The notes below the pieces were generated by a model. It was not told the origin of the DNA. It saw nothing but the letters and a program-made list of their open reading frames with translations, and made no database searches. From Kiritimatiellaeota bacterium B1221 (GTDB lineage: Bacteria > Verrucomicrobiota > Kiritimatiellia > SS1-B-03-39 > UBA6053), in the NCBI GenBank assembly GCA_029269125.1, contig JARHXX010000003.1:186001-250000 (forward strand): a stretch of DNA of 64,000 nucleotides. The letters are read 5' to 3'. The position numbers and the translations under genes are program-made. Below are positions 25,807 to 34,852 of this stretch, piece by piece (the stretch's first letter is position 1; each line of letters begins with the position of its first letter).

Positions 25807-27135
25807 ATGGAAATTATTGATCAAGAACAGGGACGAAATTCAGGGTTTACCTCATTTCTGCACAGTCAAACTGCCAGTGGCGTGATTCTGTTACTGGTTT
25901 CGGGATTCGCCTTCTATCTGGCAAACTCCGATTTCTGGGGTCATTACAACAATATCAGCCACACGCACCTCAGTTTAAATGTTGGAGAGTGGAATCTGGA
26001 TTTGGACATCAATCACTGGGTCAACGAAGGCCTTATGGTGTTGTTCTTCTTTTTGGTCGGGCTGGAAATTAAACGGGAAATCCTTATCGGTGAATTGGCA
26101 TCCCCCCGCAAAGCGGCCCTCCCCGTCGTGGCAGCCATTGGCGGAATGGTGATGCCCGCTATCATCTATATCCTGTTCAATTTCTTTAATCCGGAAACCC
26201 GACATGGCTGGGGCGTTCCCATGGCCACCGATATTGCATTTGTGATCGCGGTCCTCAGTGTTTTGGGTAAACGCGTGCCGGTGGCGTTAAAAGTTTTTCT
26301 CACCTGTCTTGCCATTGTGGATGACCTGGGCGCTATTCTGGTTATTGCCATTTTCTACACGGAACAATTCCAAGTGGATGCCCTGCTCCTTTCCATGGTT
26401 TTTGTCGTGGCAAGTGCTGTTTATGGCAAATTCAATGGTGCAAACGGCATTATTTATTCCATTCTCTGCGTGGGATGCTGGTACTTTATGCTTGAGTCCG
26501 GCATTCACTCCACCATTGCCGGCGTCCTGATGGCCATGACCATTCCTCTGCGCCGCCGATACAGTGTGGAGAAGATCAATCATGAATTAAAAACATACAA
26601 TCATGATGACGAAGACATGCGTGAAGAACATCTGGTCGCACTCGAAAATGTGATCAAACATGCCGAGAGCCCGGCCAGCCGTTTTGAGCATTTGCTCCAC
26701 CCATGGGTCGGTTTCTTAATCATGCCTTTATTTGCCTTCTTTAATGCGGGGGTTCACCTGCCCACCCATTTAGACTTTTCTCTCATGTTTGAACCCCATG
26801 CATTGGGCATCTTCCTCGGTTTGCTTATGGGTAAACCTCTGGGCGTGTTATTGGCCTGCAGATTTGCAGTGGCCAGAGGTTGGGCAAGTCTGCCCAATGG
26901 CACCGGCTGGCGCGCGATGATCGGAGTAAGTTACTTGGCCGGTCTCGGTTTCACCATGTCTCTGTTCATCTCTGTACTGGCATTTGAGCCCGGCGGAGAC
27001 ACCCTGGAAGAAGCAAAACTCGCAATTTTAGCCGCCTCGATTTGCGCCATGCTTATCGGCGCCCCCCTCACCTGGATTGGGCTGCGTCCCAAAAAACCTG
27101 TAGTTGTTCAACTCCCCAAGGAGTCCATCGTATGA
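25807..27135 (+). CDS. nhaA: Na+/H+ antiporter NhaA
   Basis: 442 residues with about 12 hydrophobic segments. NhaA exports sodium in exchange for protons across the inner membrane and controls pH and salt balance. Family motifs are FFFLVGLEIKRE (about 81-91), PMATDIAF with D142, CLAIVDDLGAI with the ion-binding pair D172-D173 (equivalent to E. coli D133, D163, D164), and SYLAGLGFTMSLFIS. A charged, His/Glu-rich loop at about 255-300 (NHDDEDMREEH) is longer than in E. coli. The gene follows the export protein by 3 bases and overlaps dapF by 4 (ATGA), so the three are almost certainly co-transcribed. Pairing with a possibly sodium-coupled V-ATPase elsewhere in the window suggests sodium handling matters to this organism. 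Confidence 0.93.
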   Translation: MEIIDQEQGRNSGFTSFLHSQTASGVILLLVSGFAFYLANSDFWGHYNNISHTHLSLNVGEWNLDLDINHWVNEGLMVLFFFLVGLEIKREILIGELASPRKAALPVVAAIGGMVMPAIIYILFNFFNPETRHGWGVPMATDIAFVIAVLSVLGKRVPVALKVFLTCLAIVDDLGAILVIAIFYTEQFQVDALLLSMVFVVASAVYGKFNGANGIIYSILCVGCWYFMLESGIHSTIAGVLMAMTIPLRRRYSVEKINHELKTYNHDDEDMREEHLVALENVIKHAESPASRFEHLLHPWVGFLIMPLFAFFNAGVHLPTHLDFSLMFEPHALGIFLGLLMGKPLGVLLACRFAVARGWASLPNGTGWRAMIGVSYLAGLGFTMSLFISVLAFEPGGDTLEEAKLAILAASICAMLIGAPLTWIGLRPKKPVVVQLPKESIV

Positions 27136-27947
27136 ACCAACCCTTTTGGAAAATGCACGGTGCCGGAAATGACTTTATCCTCATTGACGACCGCGAACTG
27201 AAATTCCCCGACCGGAATAACGACCTGATTCAGCGAATCGCCACTCCCAAATACGGAATCGGCTCCGAAGGAGTTATTCTTATTCAACCTTCGGATACGG
27301 CAGATTTTCGCATGCGCTTCTACAATCCTGACGGAAGTGAAGTGGAAATGTGCGGGAATGGCGCCCGCTGTGTGGCCCGCCTCGCCCATGAAATCGGTGT
27401 CGCCCCCGCCTCCATGAAATTTGATACCGTGGCCGGGGTTATTGCCGCGGAAATGCAGGGGGACGATCAGGTGCAGCTCACAATGACCCGTCCCAAAGAT
27501 TTGCAATTAAATGCTTCATTGACTCTGCAGGATCAGACCCTCAACTATCACTTTGTGAATAGTGGTGTGCCCCATGTCGTAATCGAATTGGATGATATCG
27601 CCAACCAGGATATCCACAGCCTCGGTGCCGCCATTCGTTATCACGAAGCGTTTCAACCCAACGGCACCAATGTAAACTTCATTGAAATCACCGGTCCGGA
27701 CAGTTTAAACGTCCGCACCTACGAGCGTGGTGTGGAAGCTGAAACCTTGGCCTGTGGCACAGGAATGGTCGCATGCGGTTTAATTGCCGGCTCTCTTGGG
27801 AAAGTGAGCACCCCGGTGAAAGTGACCTGTGCATCAGGTGACCTGTTGAAAATTAATTACCGTGCCACAGAAAATGATTTTGAAGATGTCACTCTTACCG
27901 GACCTGCGGTGCATGTATTCAAAGGTGAAATCGAAATTGAATCATAA
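27132..27947 (+). CDS. dapF: Diaminopimelate epimerase
   Basis: 271 residues from the ATG at 27132; the frame is open upstream inside nhaA, but family similarity starts at MNQPFWKMHGAGNDFIL. It converts LL- to meso-diaminopimelate for lysine and peptidoglycan synthesis. The two catalytic cysteines are present: C74 in MCGNGARC and C208 in ETLACGTGM. Other motifs are YNPDGSEVE, NSGVPHVV, PNGTNVNF and TYERGVEAETL. It is the last gene of the NYN-export-nhaA-dapF run and is followed by a strong terminator 30 bases downstream. Confidence 0.95.
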   Translation: MNQPFWKMHGAGNDFILIDDRELKFPDRNNDLIQRIATPKYGIGSEGVILIQPSDTADFRMRFYNPDGSEVEMCGNGARCVARLAHEIGVAPASMKFDTVAGVIAAEMQGDDQVQLTMTRPKDLQLNASLTLQDQTLNYHFVNSGVPHVVIELDDIANQDIHSLGAAIRYHEAFQPNGTNVNFIEITGPDSLNVRTYERGVEAETLACGTGMVACGLIAGSLGKVSTPVKVTCASGDLLKINYRATENDFEDVTLTGPAVHVFKGEIEIES

Positions 27948-27977
27948 TCACGTAAATTTGATAACCAAGAATCCCAC

Positions 27978-28008
27978 AGCCTTCTTCTTTTGATGAAGGC
28001 TTTTTTTT
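27978..28008 (+). terminator. Rho-independent terminator after dapF
   Basis: The stem AGCCTTC (27978-27984) pairs with GAAGGCT (27995-28001), loop of 10 bases, followed by an unbroken T-tract to 28008. It closes the operon ending in dapF, and the next gene starts only 15 bases later. Confidence 0.9.
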
Positions 28009-28022
28009 ATAAGGTTAACCGC

Positions 28023-29627
28023 ATGAAAAGTTCCTCAATTTTCTGGTGCATCCTCCTCCCTTTTTTTTGCCAATTTGTACATGCCCAGCTTTCCATAAAT
28101 GGTTGTGTAAGTGATTACATGGTCCTCCAGCGGGAAAGAACGATTCCCTTTCGGGGCAAAGCGAAACCCCAAAGTCAGGTACAGATAAGTTTTGCAGGGA
28201 ACACTGATGTTTTGGACGTCGATGGTGATGGGAACTGGCAAACCGAATTCCCCGCCATGTCTGCGGGTGGTCCTTATGAACTCACGGTATCCAGCCTTGA
28301 TGAGAAATTACATTTTACGGATCTTCTCATTGGAGATGTCTGGGTGTGCGCCGGTCAGTCGAACATGCAGCTCAGCCTCGGATCACAACCGGATTTCAAT
28401 GAACTTCTGAAAGATGCGGATCAGCCCCATATCCGATATCTTGCCCTGCCCGTTTTTTATGCGGATCAGCCGAAAAACACCAAAACTGACAAGAAAAACT
28501 GGCAAAAGTTTTCGCCGGAACTTCTGAAACAAATGTCCGGTGTCGCCTATCATTTTGCCGCAAATCTGCAGCCTGAAACGGGGGTTCCCATTGGCATTGT
28601 GAAAGCGTCCAAAGGCGGATCTTTTATTGAAGGATGGATCCCTGAATGGATGTTCGAGCAAACGCCGGAACTTCAGGGAATCCCTGAACGTTGGCAATGG
28701 CTGAAAGAAAATGAACCCCAACTCAAAGCCCGACAGCAAGCACGATTAGATGAATGGAAAGCAGATCATGAATCCTCATTTAAAGCATGGGTTGCCAGCG
28801 ACACCCCCGGGCCGTTCATGCCTCCCAAACCCCCGCTTCCCCCGGGGGCAAAACACCTGGGCATCCCCGGAAAAATATACAATGGGGTGATCCATCCTGT
28901 TACCGCTCATCCCGTAAAAGGGGTGGTTTGGTACCAGGGAGAATCCAATTCTGATCGAGGCTACTTTTATCGCACCCTGCTGCAAGCGCTCGTCCTCAGC
29001 TGGCGGCGTGCCTGGGATCAGGCGGATCTGCCTTTTGTTATCGTTCAACTCCCCAACTATGACCACACCCAAAATCCTTACGGCCCCCAGGATGGCGGTC
29101 CCTGGGCCCCCGTCAGGGAATCTCAATCCAAAGTTCAGGATTTGCCTGACACCTCTTACGTCGTCACCCTGGGCTTGGGGAATAATAATGATGTGCATCC
29201 CAGAGATAAATCCGAAGTCGGCCGACGCGCCGCGATCAATGCACTGGAACATGTCTATGATCAGAAAATCCTGGGGACGTCTCCTCAAGTAAAAGAGGTG
29301 GAGATTTCAAAAGAGAGCCTCATTTTACATTTCAGGGATGCCGGTGATGGCTTACGCACCTTGGATCAGAAAAAGCCACGCGGATTTCAGATTGCAGGTG
29401 AAGATCAGAAATTTTATCCGGCAACGGCCGATATGATCGCCCCGGATCAAATCCGGGTTTCTGCACCTCAAGTCCTCAAACCTGTGGCGGTTCGACACGC
29501 ATGGTCCAGTACGGCTGATTTTAATGTGGTGAATAGTGCCGGCCTTCCCTTTTCCACCTATCGAACGGATTCCTGGCCCGTTCCGAACCAGCAGCAGACC
29601 CAGCCCTTCTGGTGGCTCGAACTCTAA
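28023..29627 (+). CDS. Secreted sialate O-acetylesterase-like protein (SGNH/SASA family)
   Basis: 534 residues from the ATG at 28023 with an AAGG site; an ATG 33 bases upstream lies in the terminator and is unlikely. The signal peptide ends near FVHAQ. Family motifs are LIGDVWVCAGQSNMQLSL with nucleophile S113, FAGNTDVL and NWQTEFP in the N-terminal sandwich, GVVWYQGESNS, and the late DVHPRDKSEVG holding the His/Asp pair. These enzymes remove O-acetyl groups from sialic acids or, in marine and gut Verrucomicrobia and Bacteroidetes, from other acetylated glycans. The true substrate cannot be told from sequence. A segment at about 235-285 (rich in P, K and W) is inserted relative to the core. 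It is transcribed alone, bounded by terminators. Confidence 0.85.
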   Translation: MKSSSIFWCILLPFFCQFVHAQLSINGCVSDYMVLQRERTIPFRGKAKPQSQVQISFAGNTDVLDVDGDGNWQTEFPAMSAGGPYELTVSSLDEKLHFTDLLIGDVWVCAGQSNMQLSLGSQPDFNELLKDADQPHIRYLALPVFYADQPKNTKTDKKNWQKFSPELLKQMSGVAYHFAANLQPETGVPIGIVKASKGGSFIEGWIPEWMFEQTPELQGIPERWQWLKENEPQLKARQQARLDEWKADHESSFKAWVASDTPGPFMPPKPPLPPGAKHLGIPGKIYNGVIHPVTAHPVKGVVWYQGESNSDRGYFYRTLLQALVLSWRRAWDQADLPFVIVQLPNYDHTQNPYGPQDGGPWAPVRESQSKVQDLPDTSYVVTLGLGNNNDVHPRDKSEVGRRAAINALEHVYDQKILGTSPQVKEVEISKESLILHFRDAGDGLRTLDQKKPRGFQIAGEDQKFYPATADMIAPDQIRVSAPQVLKPVAVRHAWSSTADFNVVNSAGLPFSTYRTDSWPVPNQQQTQPFWWLEL

Positions 29628-29645
29628 AAGGGATGTAGCGACCTG

Positions 29646-29683
29646 AAAAAACCGTTTTCCGAGAGTCGGAAAACGGTTTTTTT
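29646..29683. terminator. Bidirectional rho-independent terminator
   Basis: A long perfect inverted repeat with arms of 15 or more bases (29646-29662 and 29666-29682), a core of CCGTTTTCCGA/TCGGAAAACGG and a GAG loop. It is flanked by an A-run on the left and a T-run on the right, so it works for both strands. It sits between the convergent esterase gene and the 133-residue hypothetical gene. Confidence 0.93.
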
Positions 29684-29703
29684 GAACTTCCGAATCCCGG
29701 AAA

Positions 29704-30105
29704 TCAGGTAAGGCTAAATCCACCTGCACCGCCGGGAGCCCCTCCCATCCCTTCACCCATGGCTTGACCTGGGGTCACGATCTGGCTGGCTTGTTCGCGT
29801 TGCATTTCGCGCATGCGGTCCATCATATCCTGCAGTGCCTGTTTGGCAGCGGGACCGAAGTTTTTGATGGCGTCTTCAAGTGTTTCCGCTTCGATTTGAC
29901 CTTCAATCGGCAATGCCCCGCCTTGAGTCATTATTTGGGTTTGGGCATGGTATTCCACTTTACGGGATTCATCCGTGCTTCCATCCACTGTAATCGGGGT
30001 CATGATCCGGATACTGCCCACAGTGCGGTCAGTGATCACTTCTTCACGCCACAAATTCGCGGCATCAAATTCAATTTGTTCCATTTTGTCTAAAGGGTCG
30101 GACAT
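29704..30105 (-). CDS. Small soluble hypothetical protein
   Basis: 133 residues, no signal peptide or membrane segment. It is acidic, with a central beta-like part (VGSIRIMTPITVDG, KVEYHAQTQIMT), then a helix (about 76-105) rich in Met and Gln (ALQDMMDRMREMQREQ), and a Gly-rich tail (about 113-133). I do not recognise a family. An AAGGA ribosome-binding site and a good promoter precede it. It ends at a bidirectional terminator and is thus a single-gene unit. The conserved-looking start, promoter and terminator make it a real gene, but no function can be assigned. Confidence 0.7.
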   Translation of the reverse strand: MSDPLDKMEQIEFDAANLWREEVITDRTVGSIRIMTPITVDGSTDESRKVEYHAQTQIMTQGGALPIEGQIEAETLEDAIKNFGPAAKQALQDMMDRMREMQREQASQIVTPGQAMGEGMGGAPGGAGGFSLT

Positions 30106-30145
30106 AAGATTTCCTTAAGGAGGTTTATAATAAAAATAGGAGTGA

Positions 30146-30174
30146 CATATAAGCAAAGGACGCCCCAATGTCAA
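30146..30174 (-). promoter_or_regulatory. Sigma-70-like promoter of the 133-residue protein gene
   Basis: On the minus strand, TTGACA (30174-30169) is followed after exactly 17 bases by TATATG (30151-30146), about 40 bases before the ATG at 30105. The -35 is a perfect match and the -10 matches 4 of 6. No motif overlap with known operators was seen. Confidence 0.5.
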
Positions 30175-30266
30175 AGCTCTAAGGACAATTCAAAGGTTGA
30201 GGCTTGCCGTAGTTTCAGTTTCTGATTAGAGACCACCTATCAATAACCCCCCTGAGGAAAACCGGA

Positions 30267-31415
30267 ATGAATTTGGATCAAGAAGACAAAAAGCCCCTCC
30301 CTTCAGAAAAAGAACCGGAGAAGAAAAAGCTGACGCGCAAACAGAAGAAGGCACTGAAAAAGGCAGAGATACAGGACAAGCCCCCCCCCGTGCCGACACC
30401 TGCAAAAAAAACGGTTCCCCCTCCATCAGTTGAAACCTCAAAACCCAAATCCGCTGCTCAAAAACCGGAAGTGGTCGATGCCAAACTGGATCCCTCTCCG
30501 GTCGAAGAAATTCCACCGCCCAAATATACGACCTGGGAAAAAATCAGCCCCCCGGCCCGCCGCAAAAAACAAATTACCACCATGGAAAGTGGTTTCCGGG
30601 AAGTTCTGGGATTGGTTCACTCCATGCGCAACAATCAGGAAGTTCTGTTGGACGCTTTTCAAAAGTTGCCGGAAGCCGTGGATAGCGTCAAAAAACTGGC
30701 CGACCACTCCGCTCAACAGTCTGATTTGCTTAAAGCCATGAATGAGTCCATGAGCACTGGAGCTGCCGGGGAGTTTAATAAAACTCTCAGTTCCATGGAT
30801 CAAACCACCCAGCTTTTGTTAGAGCGCGCTCAACGCTCCGAAGAACGTCTTTACAGCATGCTGCGCCGGGCCCAGCGAAGAATCGCGTTTATGACTTTGA
30901 TGGTGCTTCTGCTCTTTTTAGGTGCCGTCGCTGCCGGTATGCTGATCTTCTTCCCTGAAAAAGCCCAAACCTTTATGGGTAAATTCAATAAACAGGAAGT
31001 GGAGAAAACAACAGTAATCACTCCGGTGATTGCAACAGAAACGGATGAGATCATCCCTCCAGTGGCGAAAGAACTCCCCGTTGAAAGTGAAATCTCTCCG
31101 ATCGATCAGCCGCTGAACAATCAACTTCCCGTAGAAGAAGTTGAATCAGAAATGCCTGAAGTGACTTTACCTGAAGCAGCCCCCCTGTTGGAAGAGGTGC
31201 TCGAAGAGGCGGAGGTAGTCAAAGTCGAAGTACCGGAGGTCCTCAGCCAGGAAGAACCCGTAAAAATTGAAGAACAACCGGCAGCTCCCTCCGGGCCGGT
31301 AGCTGAAAAAACCGACGGGGTTTTACCGAAGACAGAAGAAATTCAGGAAACAGTCATTGAAGACCTTCCCCCGGTAAAAGGGACCGAAAAACCCTCAGCT
31401 CCAAAAGCTGAATAA
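30267..31415 (+). CDS. Hypothetical single-pass membrane protein with Lys/Pro-rich and Glu/Val-rich flanks
   Basis: 382 residues. A very basic Lys-rich N-terminus (about 8-35), a Pro/Lys-rich linker (36-100), a helical region likely to form coiled coil (about 105-200, SMRNNQEVLLDAFQKLPEAVDSVKKL), one transmembrane helix (about 207-229, FMTLMVLLLFLGAVAAGMLIFF), then a long acidic Glu/Val/Pro-rich tail (245-382). Orientation is probably N-terminus in, acidic tail out. This resembles envelope scaffolds but matches no family I recognise. The ATG has a GAGG site. A small hairpin with AATAATTTTT follows the stop. tRNA-His lies 60 bases downstream on the same strand. Confidence 0.65.
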   Translation: MNLDQEDKKPLPSEKEPEKKKLTRKQKKALKKAEIQDKPPPVPTPAKKTVPPPSVETSKPKSAAQKPEVVDAKLDPSPVEEIPPPKYTTWEKISPPARRKKQITTMESGFREVLGLVHSMRNNQEVLLDAFQKLPEAVDSVKKLADHSAQQSDLLKAMNESMSTGAAGEFNKTLSSMDQTTQLLLERAQRSEERLYSMLRRAQRRIAFMTLMVLLLFLGAVAAGMLIFFPEKAQTFMGKFNKQEVEKTTVITPVIATETDEIIPPVAKELPVESEISPIDQPLNNQLPVEEVESEMPEVTLPEAAPLLEEVLEEAEVVKVEVPEVLSQEEPVKIEEQPAAPSGPVAEKTDGVLPKTEEIQETVIEDLPPVKGTEKPSAPKAE

Positions 31416-31474
31416 TTTTTCAAATTTTTGCTTTCCTTTTTCCGGCTTTCAAACTAGGAAAGCAACTCCTTCAC

Positions 31475-31552
31475 GGTGGGTGTAGCTCAGTTGGTTAGAG
31501 CGTCGGTTTGTGGTACCGAATGTCGCGGGTTCGAATCCCGTCACTCACCCCA
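31475..31552 (+). tRNA. tRNA-His (anticodon GTG)
   Basis: Acceptor GTGGGTG (31476-31482) pairs with CACTCAC; the diagnostic extra G(-1) at 31475 faces discriminator C73. The D arm is GCTC/GAGC, the anticodon stem TCGGT/ACCGA encloses TTGTGGT with anticodon GTG, and the T arm is GCGGG-TTCGAAT-CCCGT. CCA is encoded. The G(-1):C73 pair confirms the histidine identity. Confidence 0.96.
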
Positions 31553-31558
31553 TTTTGA

Positions 31559-31584
31559 GGCCCCTCTTCGGAGGGGCCTTTTTT
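31559..31584 (+). terminator. Rho-independent terminator after tRNA-His
   Basis: The stem GGCCCCTC (31559-31566) pairs with GAGGGGCC (31571-31578) around a TTCG tetraloop, followed by six T residues. It lies seven bases past the tRNA 3' end. Confidence 0.95.
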
Positions 31585-31669
31585 GTGGATAAAATATTCC
31601 ACAATCATTTCGACAGCCAGCTCATGAGTCCCTATACAAAAACAACCACTAATTTAGGAACCTTAAATA

Positions 31670-33232
31670 ATGTCCGATTCTATCCAGATGATCCCCCGGC
31701 CCAAATCCGTCATCACCTTTGAAGGTAAGCTGAAACTCAAACCGGACACTGCCATCACCTGCGCGGGTGAAGGCGCCTTTGCGGTTGGGGAATTACTGGC
31801 GGAATATTTACGTCCCGCCAGTGGATTTGAATTTCCGGTCAGCAAAACCAAGGCCCCCGGCACAATTCATTTGGAAGCTGCGGGTGTTGCCAAGACGGAT
31901 GATGCGGGCTTCGCGGATGAATATTATACTTTGTGCGTATCCGCATCCGGCGTTCATCTGCAAGCGAAGAATGCCACGGGTTTGGCCAGGGGAATTCAAT
32001 GCCTGCGTCAACTCTTCCCTACCGCGATAATGGCTCCCTCTCTTCAGAAAAATGATTGGATTTTGCCTTTTGTTGAAATTGAAGACGTCCCCCGCTTTCG
32101 CTGGCGCGGTCAGCATTTGGATGTGGGCCGTCACTTTTTCTCAGTCGAAGAAGTCTGTAAGTTTATCGAGCTCTTGGCCCTGCACCGTCTGAATATTTTT
32201 CATTTCCATCTCACGGAAGACCAGGGTTGGCGTATTGAGATCAAGAAATACCCCAAACTCACTGAAATAGGCTCCAAACGGGATTGTACCCTTATCGGAC
32301 ATGATAACACCCGTCCGCGTCGATATGATCACACCCCGTATGGCGGTTATTACACCCAGGAAGACATCAAAACAATCGTCGCGTTCGCAAGTCGTCGCCA
32401 CATTACCATTGTCCCTGAAATCGATATGCCGGGTCACATGGCGGCTGCAATAACCGCTTACCCCGAACTGGGGAACTTTGATTTCAAAACCCGGGTGCGC
32501 TGCCATTGGGGCATTTCACAGAATGTGTTGAATGTAGAAGACAGCACCGTCAACTTTATGAAAGACGTTTTGACGGAAGTGATGGCTCTTTTTCCCGGAC
32601 GGTTTATTCACGTGGGCGGAGATGAAGCCCTCAAGCACGAGTGGAGTGAATCGGAACGTGCCCAGAATAAAATGTACGAACTGGGTCTGAAGAGTGAAGA
32701 AGAGCTTCAATCCTGGTTTATCCGGCAAATGGACGCCCACATTGGAGATGCCGGACGCCGTCTCATCGGCTGGGATGAAATTCTGGAAGGCGGACTTGCC
32801 GAAGGGGCTGCGGTGATGAGCTGGCAGGGAGAGGAAGGCGGTACCCAGGCCGCGGCTCTAGGACACGATGTGGTGATGGCCCCTATTGAGATACTTTATT
32901 TCAATCATTATCAAGCTGAACCGAAAGAGGCAGAGCCCCTCGCCTCCCGGGGAATGACCCCGGTGGATGCGGTGTACGCCTACGAACCGATCCCTGAGGA
33001 AATCGCCGAGGAAAACCATCACCACGTCATGGGCGCCCAGGGGGAGCTGTGGAGTGAATACATCCCCGTGTTCTCTCATGTGGAATACATGGGATTTCCC
33101 CGCATCTGCGCCCTGTCCGAAGTCTTATGGCTGGAGAAAGATCAAAAAGATTATCCCGACTTCCTCAAGCGCCTGAAAGTCCACCGGGAACGCTTGGATT
33201 ACCTCAACGTCAACGCGCATAAACGGCCTTGA
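31670..33232 (+). CDS. Beta-N-acetylhexosaminidase (GH20)
   Basis: 520 residues. It releases terminal beta-linked GlcNAc or GalNAc. An N-terminal GH20b-like domain (about 5-140, VITFEGKLKLKPDTAIT, YYTLCVSASGVHLQAKNATGLARG) leads into the TIM barrel: RFRWRGQHLDVGRHFF, LHRLNIFHFHLTEDQGWRIEIKKYP, TIVPEIDMPGHMAAA, the catalytic D318-E319 in FIHVGGDEALKHEW, LIGWDEILEGGL and VMSWQGEEGG. There is no signal peptide, so the enzyme is probably cytoplasmic and acts on imported chito- or glycan oligosaccharides or cell-wall fragments. Its terminal partner sugars cannot be deduced. It stands alone between the tRNA-His terminator and a convergent gene. Confidence 0.92.
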   Translation: MSDSIQMIPRPKSVITFEGKLKLKPDTAITCAGEGAFAVGELLAEYLRPASGFEFPVSKTKAPGTIHLEAAGVAKTDDAGFADEYYTLCVSASGVHLQAKNATGLARGIQCLRQLFPTAIMAPSLQKNDWILPFVEIEDVPRFRWRGQHLDVGRHFFSVEEVCKFIELLALHRLNIFHFHLTEDQGWRIEIKKYPKLTEIGSKRDCTLIGHDNTRPRRYDHTPYGGYYTQEDIKTIVAFASRRHITIVPEIDMPGHMAAAITAYPELGNFDFKTRVRCHWGISQNVLNVEDSTVNFMKDVLTEVMALFPGRFIHVGGDEALKHEWSESERAQNKMYELGLKSEEELQSWFIRQMDAHIGDAGRRLIGWDEILEGGLAEGAAVMSWQGEEGGTQAAALGHDVVMAPIEILYFNHYQAEPKEAEPLASRGMTPVDAVYAYEPIPEEIAEENHHHVMGAQGELWSEYIPVFSHVEYMGFPRICALSEVLWLEKDQKDYPDFLKRLKVHRERLDYLNVNAHKRP

Positions 33233-33337
33233 GATAGCCAGCAGGATGTAAATCTGTGTTCATTTGAGTGAAACTTCAGCCCACATATTCTGCATAGGTT
33301 ATAAACCAAAATCCTCTGCATGAATTTAGTCGGACCC

Positions 33338-33361
33338 ATAAAATGCGGGCCGAAGGTCCGC
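33338..33361 (-). terminator. Probable terminator of the TAG-interrupted minus-strand gene
   Basis: The arms GCGGGCC (33345-33351) and GGTCCGC (33355-33361) form a 7-base stem with one G-U pair and a 3-base loop. Read on the minus strand it is followed by ATTTTAT, a short T-rich tail. It lies 12 bases past the minus-strand stop at 33373. Confidence 0.5.
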
Positions 33362-33372
33362 TCGAAAAGGTT

Positions 33373-34689
33373 TCATTGCTCCACATAAGGGTGATTCCAT
33401 AAGATGTCATCTTCGTTCGTTTTCCGGTTCTTGTTTCCGTGTTCATCCACTTGATTGCCCCCTACCGAGTATAAACGGAATCCCTCATCGGTCTTTTCAT
33501 ATTTCAAATCCTCTCCGGTAAAAGGATCCTGAAGATTTTCCATCCCGGTTGCTTCCAAATTCTCAGGAAAGGCCCCGGTTTCCAGTCGGATACGGTAGAG
33601 TTCCACCGCGATTCGGGCCTGTTGCAGCATGAGCGGACCACTGATCAGCTTGGCCTGCGTCCGTGAATTGTTCCAGAAAGCCTCCCGGCTGAGAAAGAAA
33701 GGATTCGGAATTTCTTCGATTTGCTTTTTCAAAGCGTCCCAATCAACTTCAAAGTAAGGTTTGGCATATTCCTGTTCAAATTGCAGCGAGGTTTCCAGAA
33801 AGCACAATTCATCCAAAACCGGGGTGGCCAAATGACAAAGAAAAATGGCCGTGTCCCAAACATCCGGCAGTTGATCCTAAAGGGTTCCATACCCGTAAAG
33901 ATTTGAGAAATTTTCGGATCTCAATACACTTAAAAAGTATAATCGTTCCGCTTCCATCCAATTGGGAAAAAAGGGCTCGCGGGTAAATACGGTTAATTGA
34001 TTTTCCATCTCATCCAGAAACCCGGTATCCGTTTCCGGGTGGGCCAGGACATATGCCAGCGCCTCTTTATACAGTGCGATATTGGCCACCCGAACCAATT
34101 GGGAAATAAGAATAGGTTCCTGATCCAACCGGGAGGCCAGAACACTTAATCTTTTTAAAGTATTCCCGGCTTCTGCCAGGTTTCCGGCTTCCATTTGACT
34201 TTGAATTTGCTTCCGCAATAAACCACTTATTCTTAACAGAGGTGTCACATGCGGGATCAGCATATCCGCACCCGAATCGTAATTGAGATCAAACTGGCAC
34301 TGTTCCCGAGCCGTGGCCTCATCCAGAACTTTCATGGCTTCCGCAAATTGTGGTGTGTCAATCAGTGCCTTTACATGCACATGGATTTCGGGCTCGGCGT
34401 TGGGTCGATCCAACTTGGAAATCCACTCAAATATATCTTCGCCTTCAAATTCCAGCGCTTCCAGGATCCGGTAAGCTTCAAAATACAGGTCTGCGGCATT
34501 TTCAGCGTCCGGAATAGGTGCCGGTGCCAAATCAGCGAGCTTGATTGCCCGACCTTCAGCTTGCATACGTTCTTCAAGGGCCTGAATTTTCTTTCGGGGC
34601 AACCGGAATAACTTCCCATGAAAGAAAATTCCACCCGCGATCAACAGAGCCAAAAACCACAGTGTACCTTTTATCCAAATTTTATGCAT
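33373..34689 (-). pseudogene. Hypothetical membrane-anchored protein interrupted by an in-frame TAG
   Basis: One reading frame runs from the ATG at 34689 to 33373, about 438 codons, broken only by a TAG at 33879-33877. The first part (270 codons) ends YGYGTL; after the TAG the same frame continues DQLPDVWDTAIFLCH and on through 152 more codons. The N-terminus has a membrane segment (about 8-24), and the middle is helical (ISQLVRVANIALYKEALAYVL). The tail has RIAVELYRIRLETGAFPENL, DPFTGEDLKY and FRLYSVGGNQVDEHG, the pattern I know from a group of planctomycete and verrucomicrobial proteins of unknown function. Since both halves keep full coding character, this is a recent nonsense mutation, a sequencing error or readthrough. 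Function unknown. Confidence 0.75.
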
Positions 34690-34852
34690 ATTTGTTGTTA
34701 CAAGAGGATGCCAACATACTCAACACCATTCACTATCCACACCACTCCCCAACCCTGAATAACGGATTTAACCCTAGCCTAACACTTTCCGTTAAAACTT
34801 TATCACTTTAGGAATTGAAGAACCGCATTCTTATTACTAATAAAAATATATC

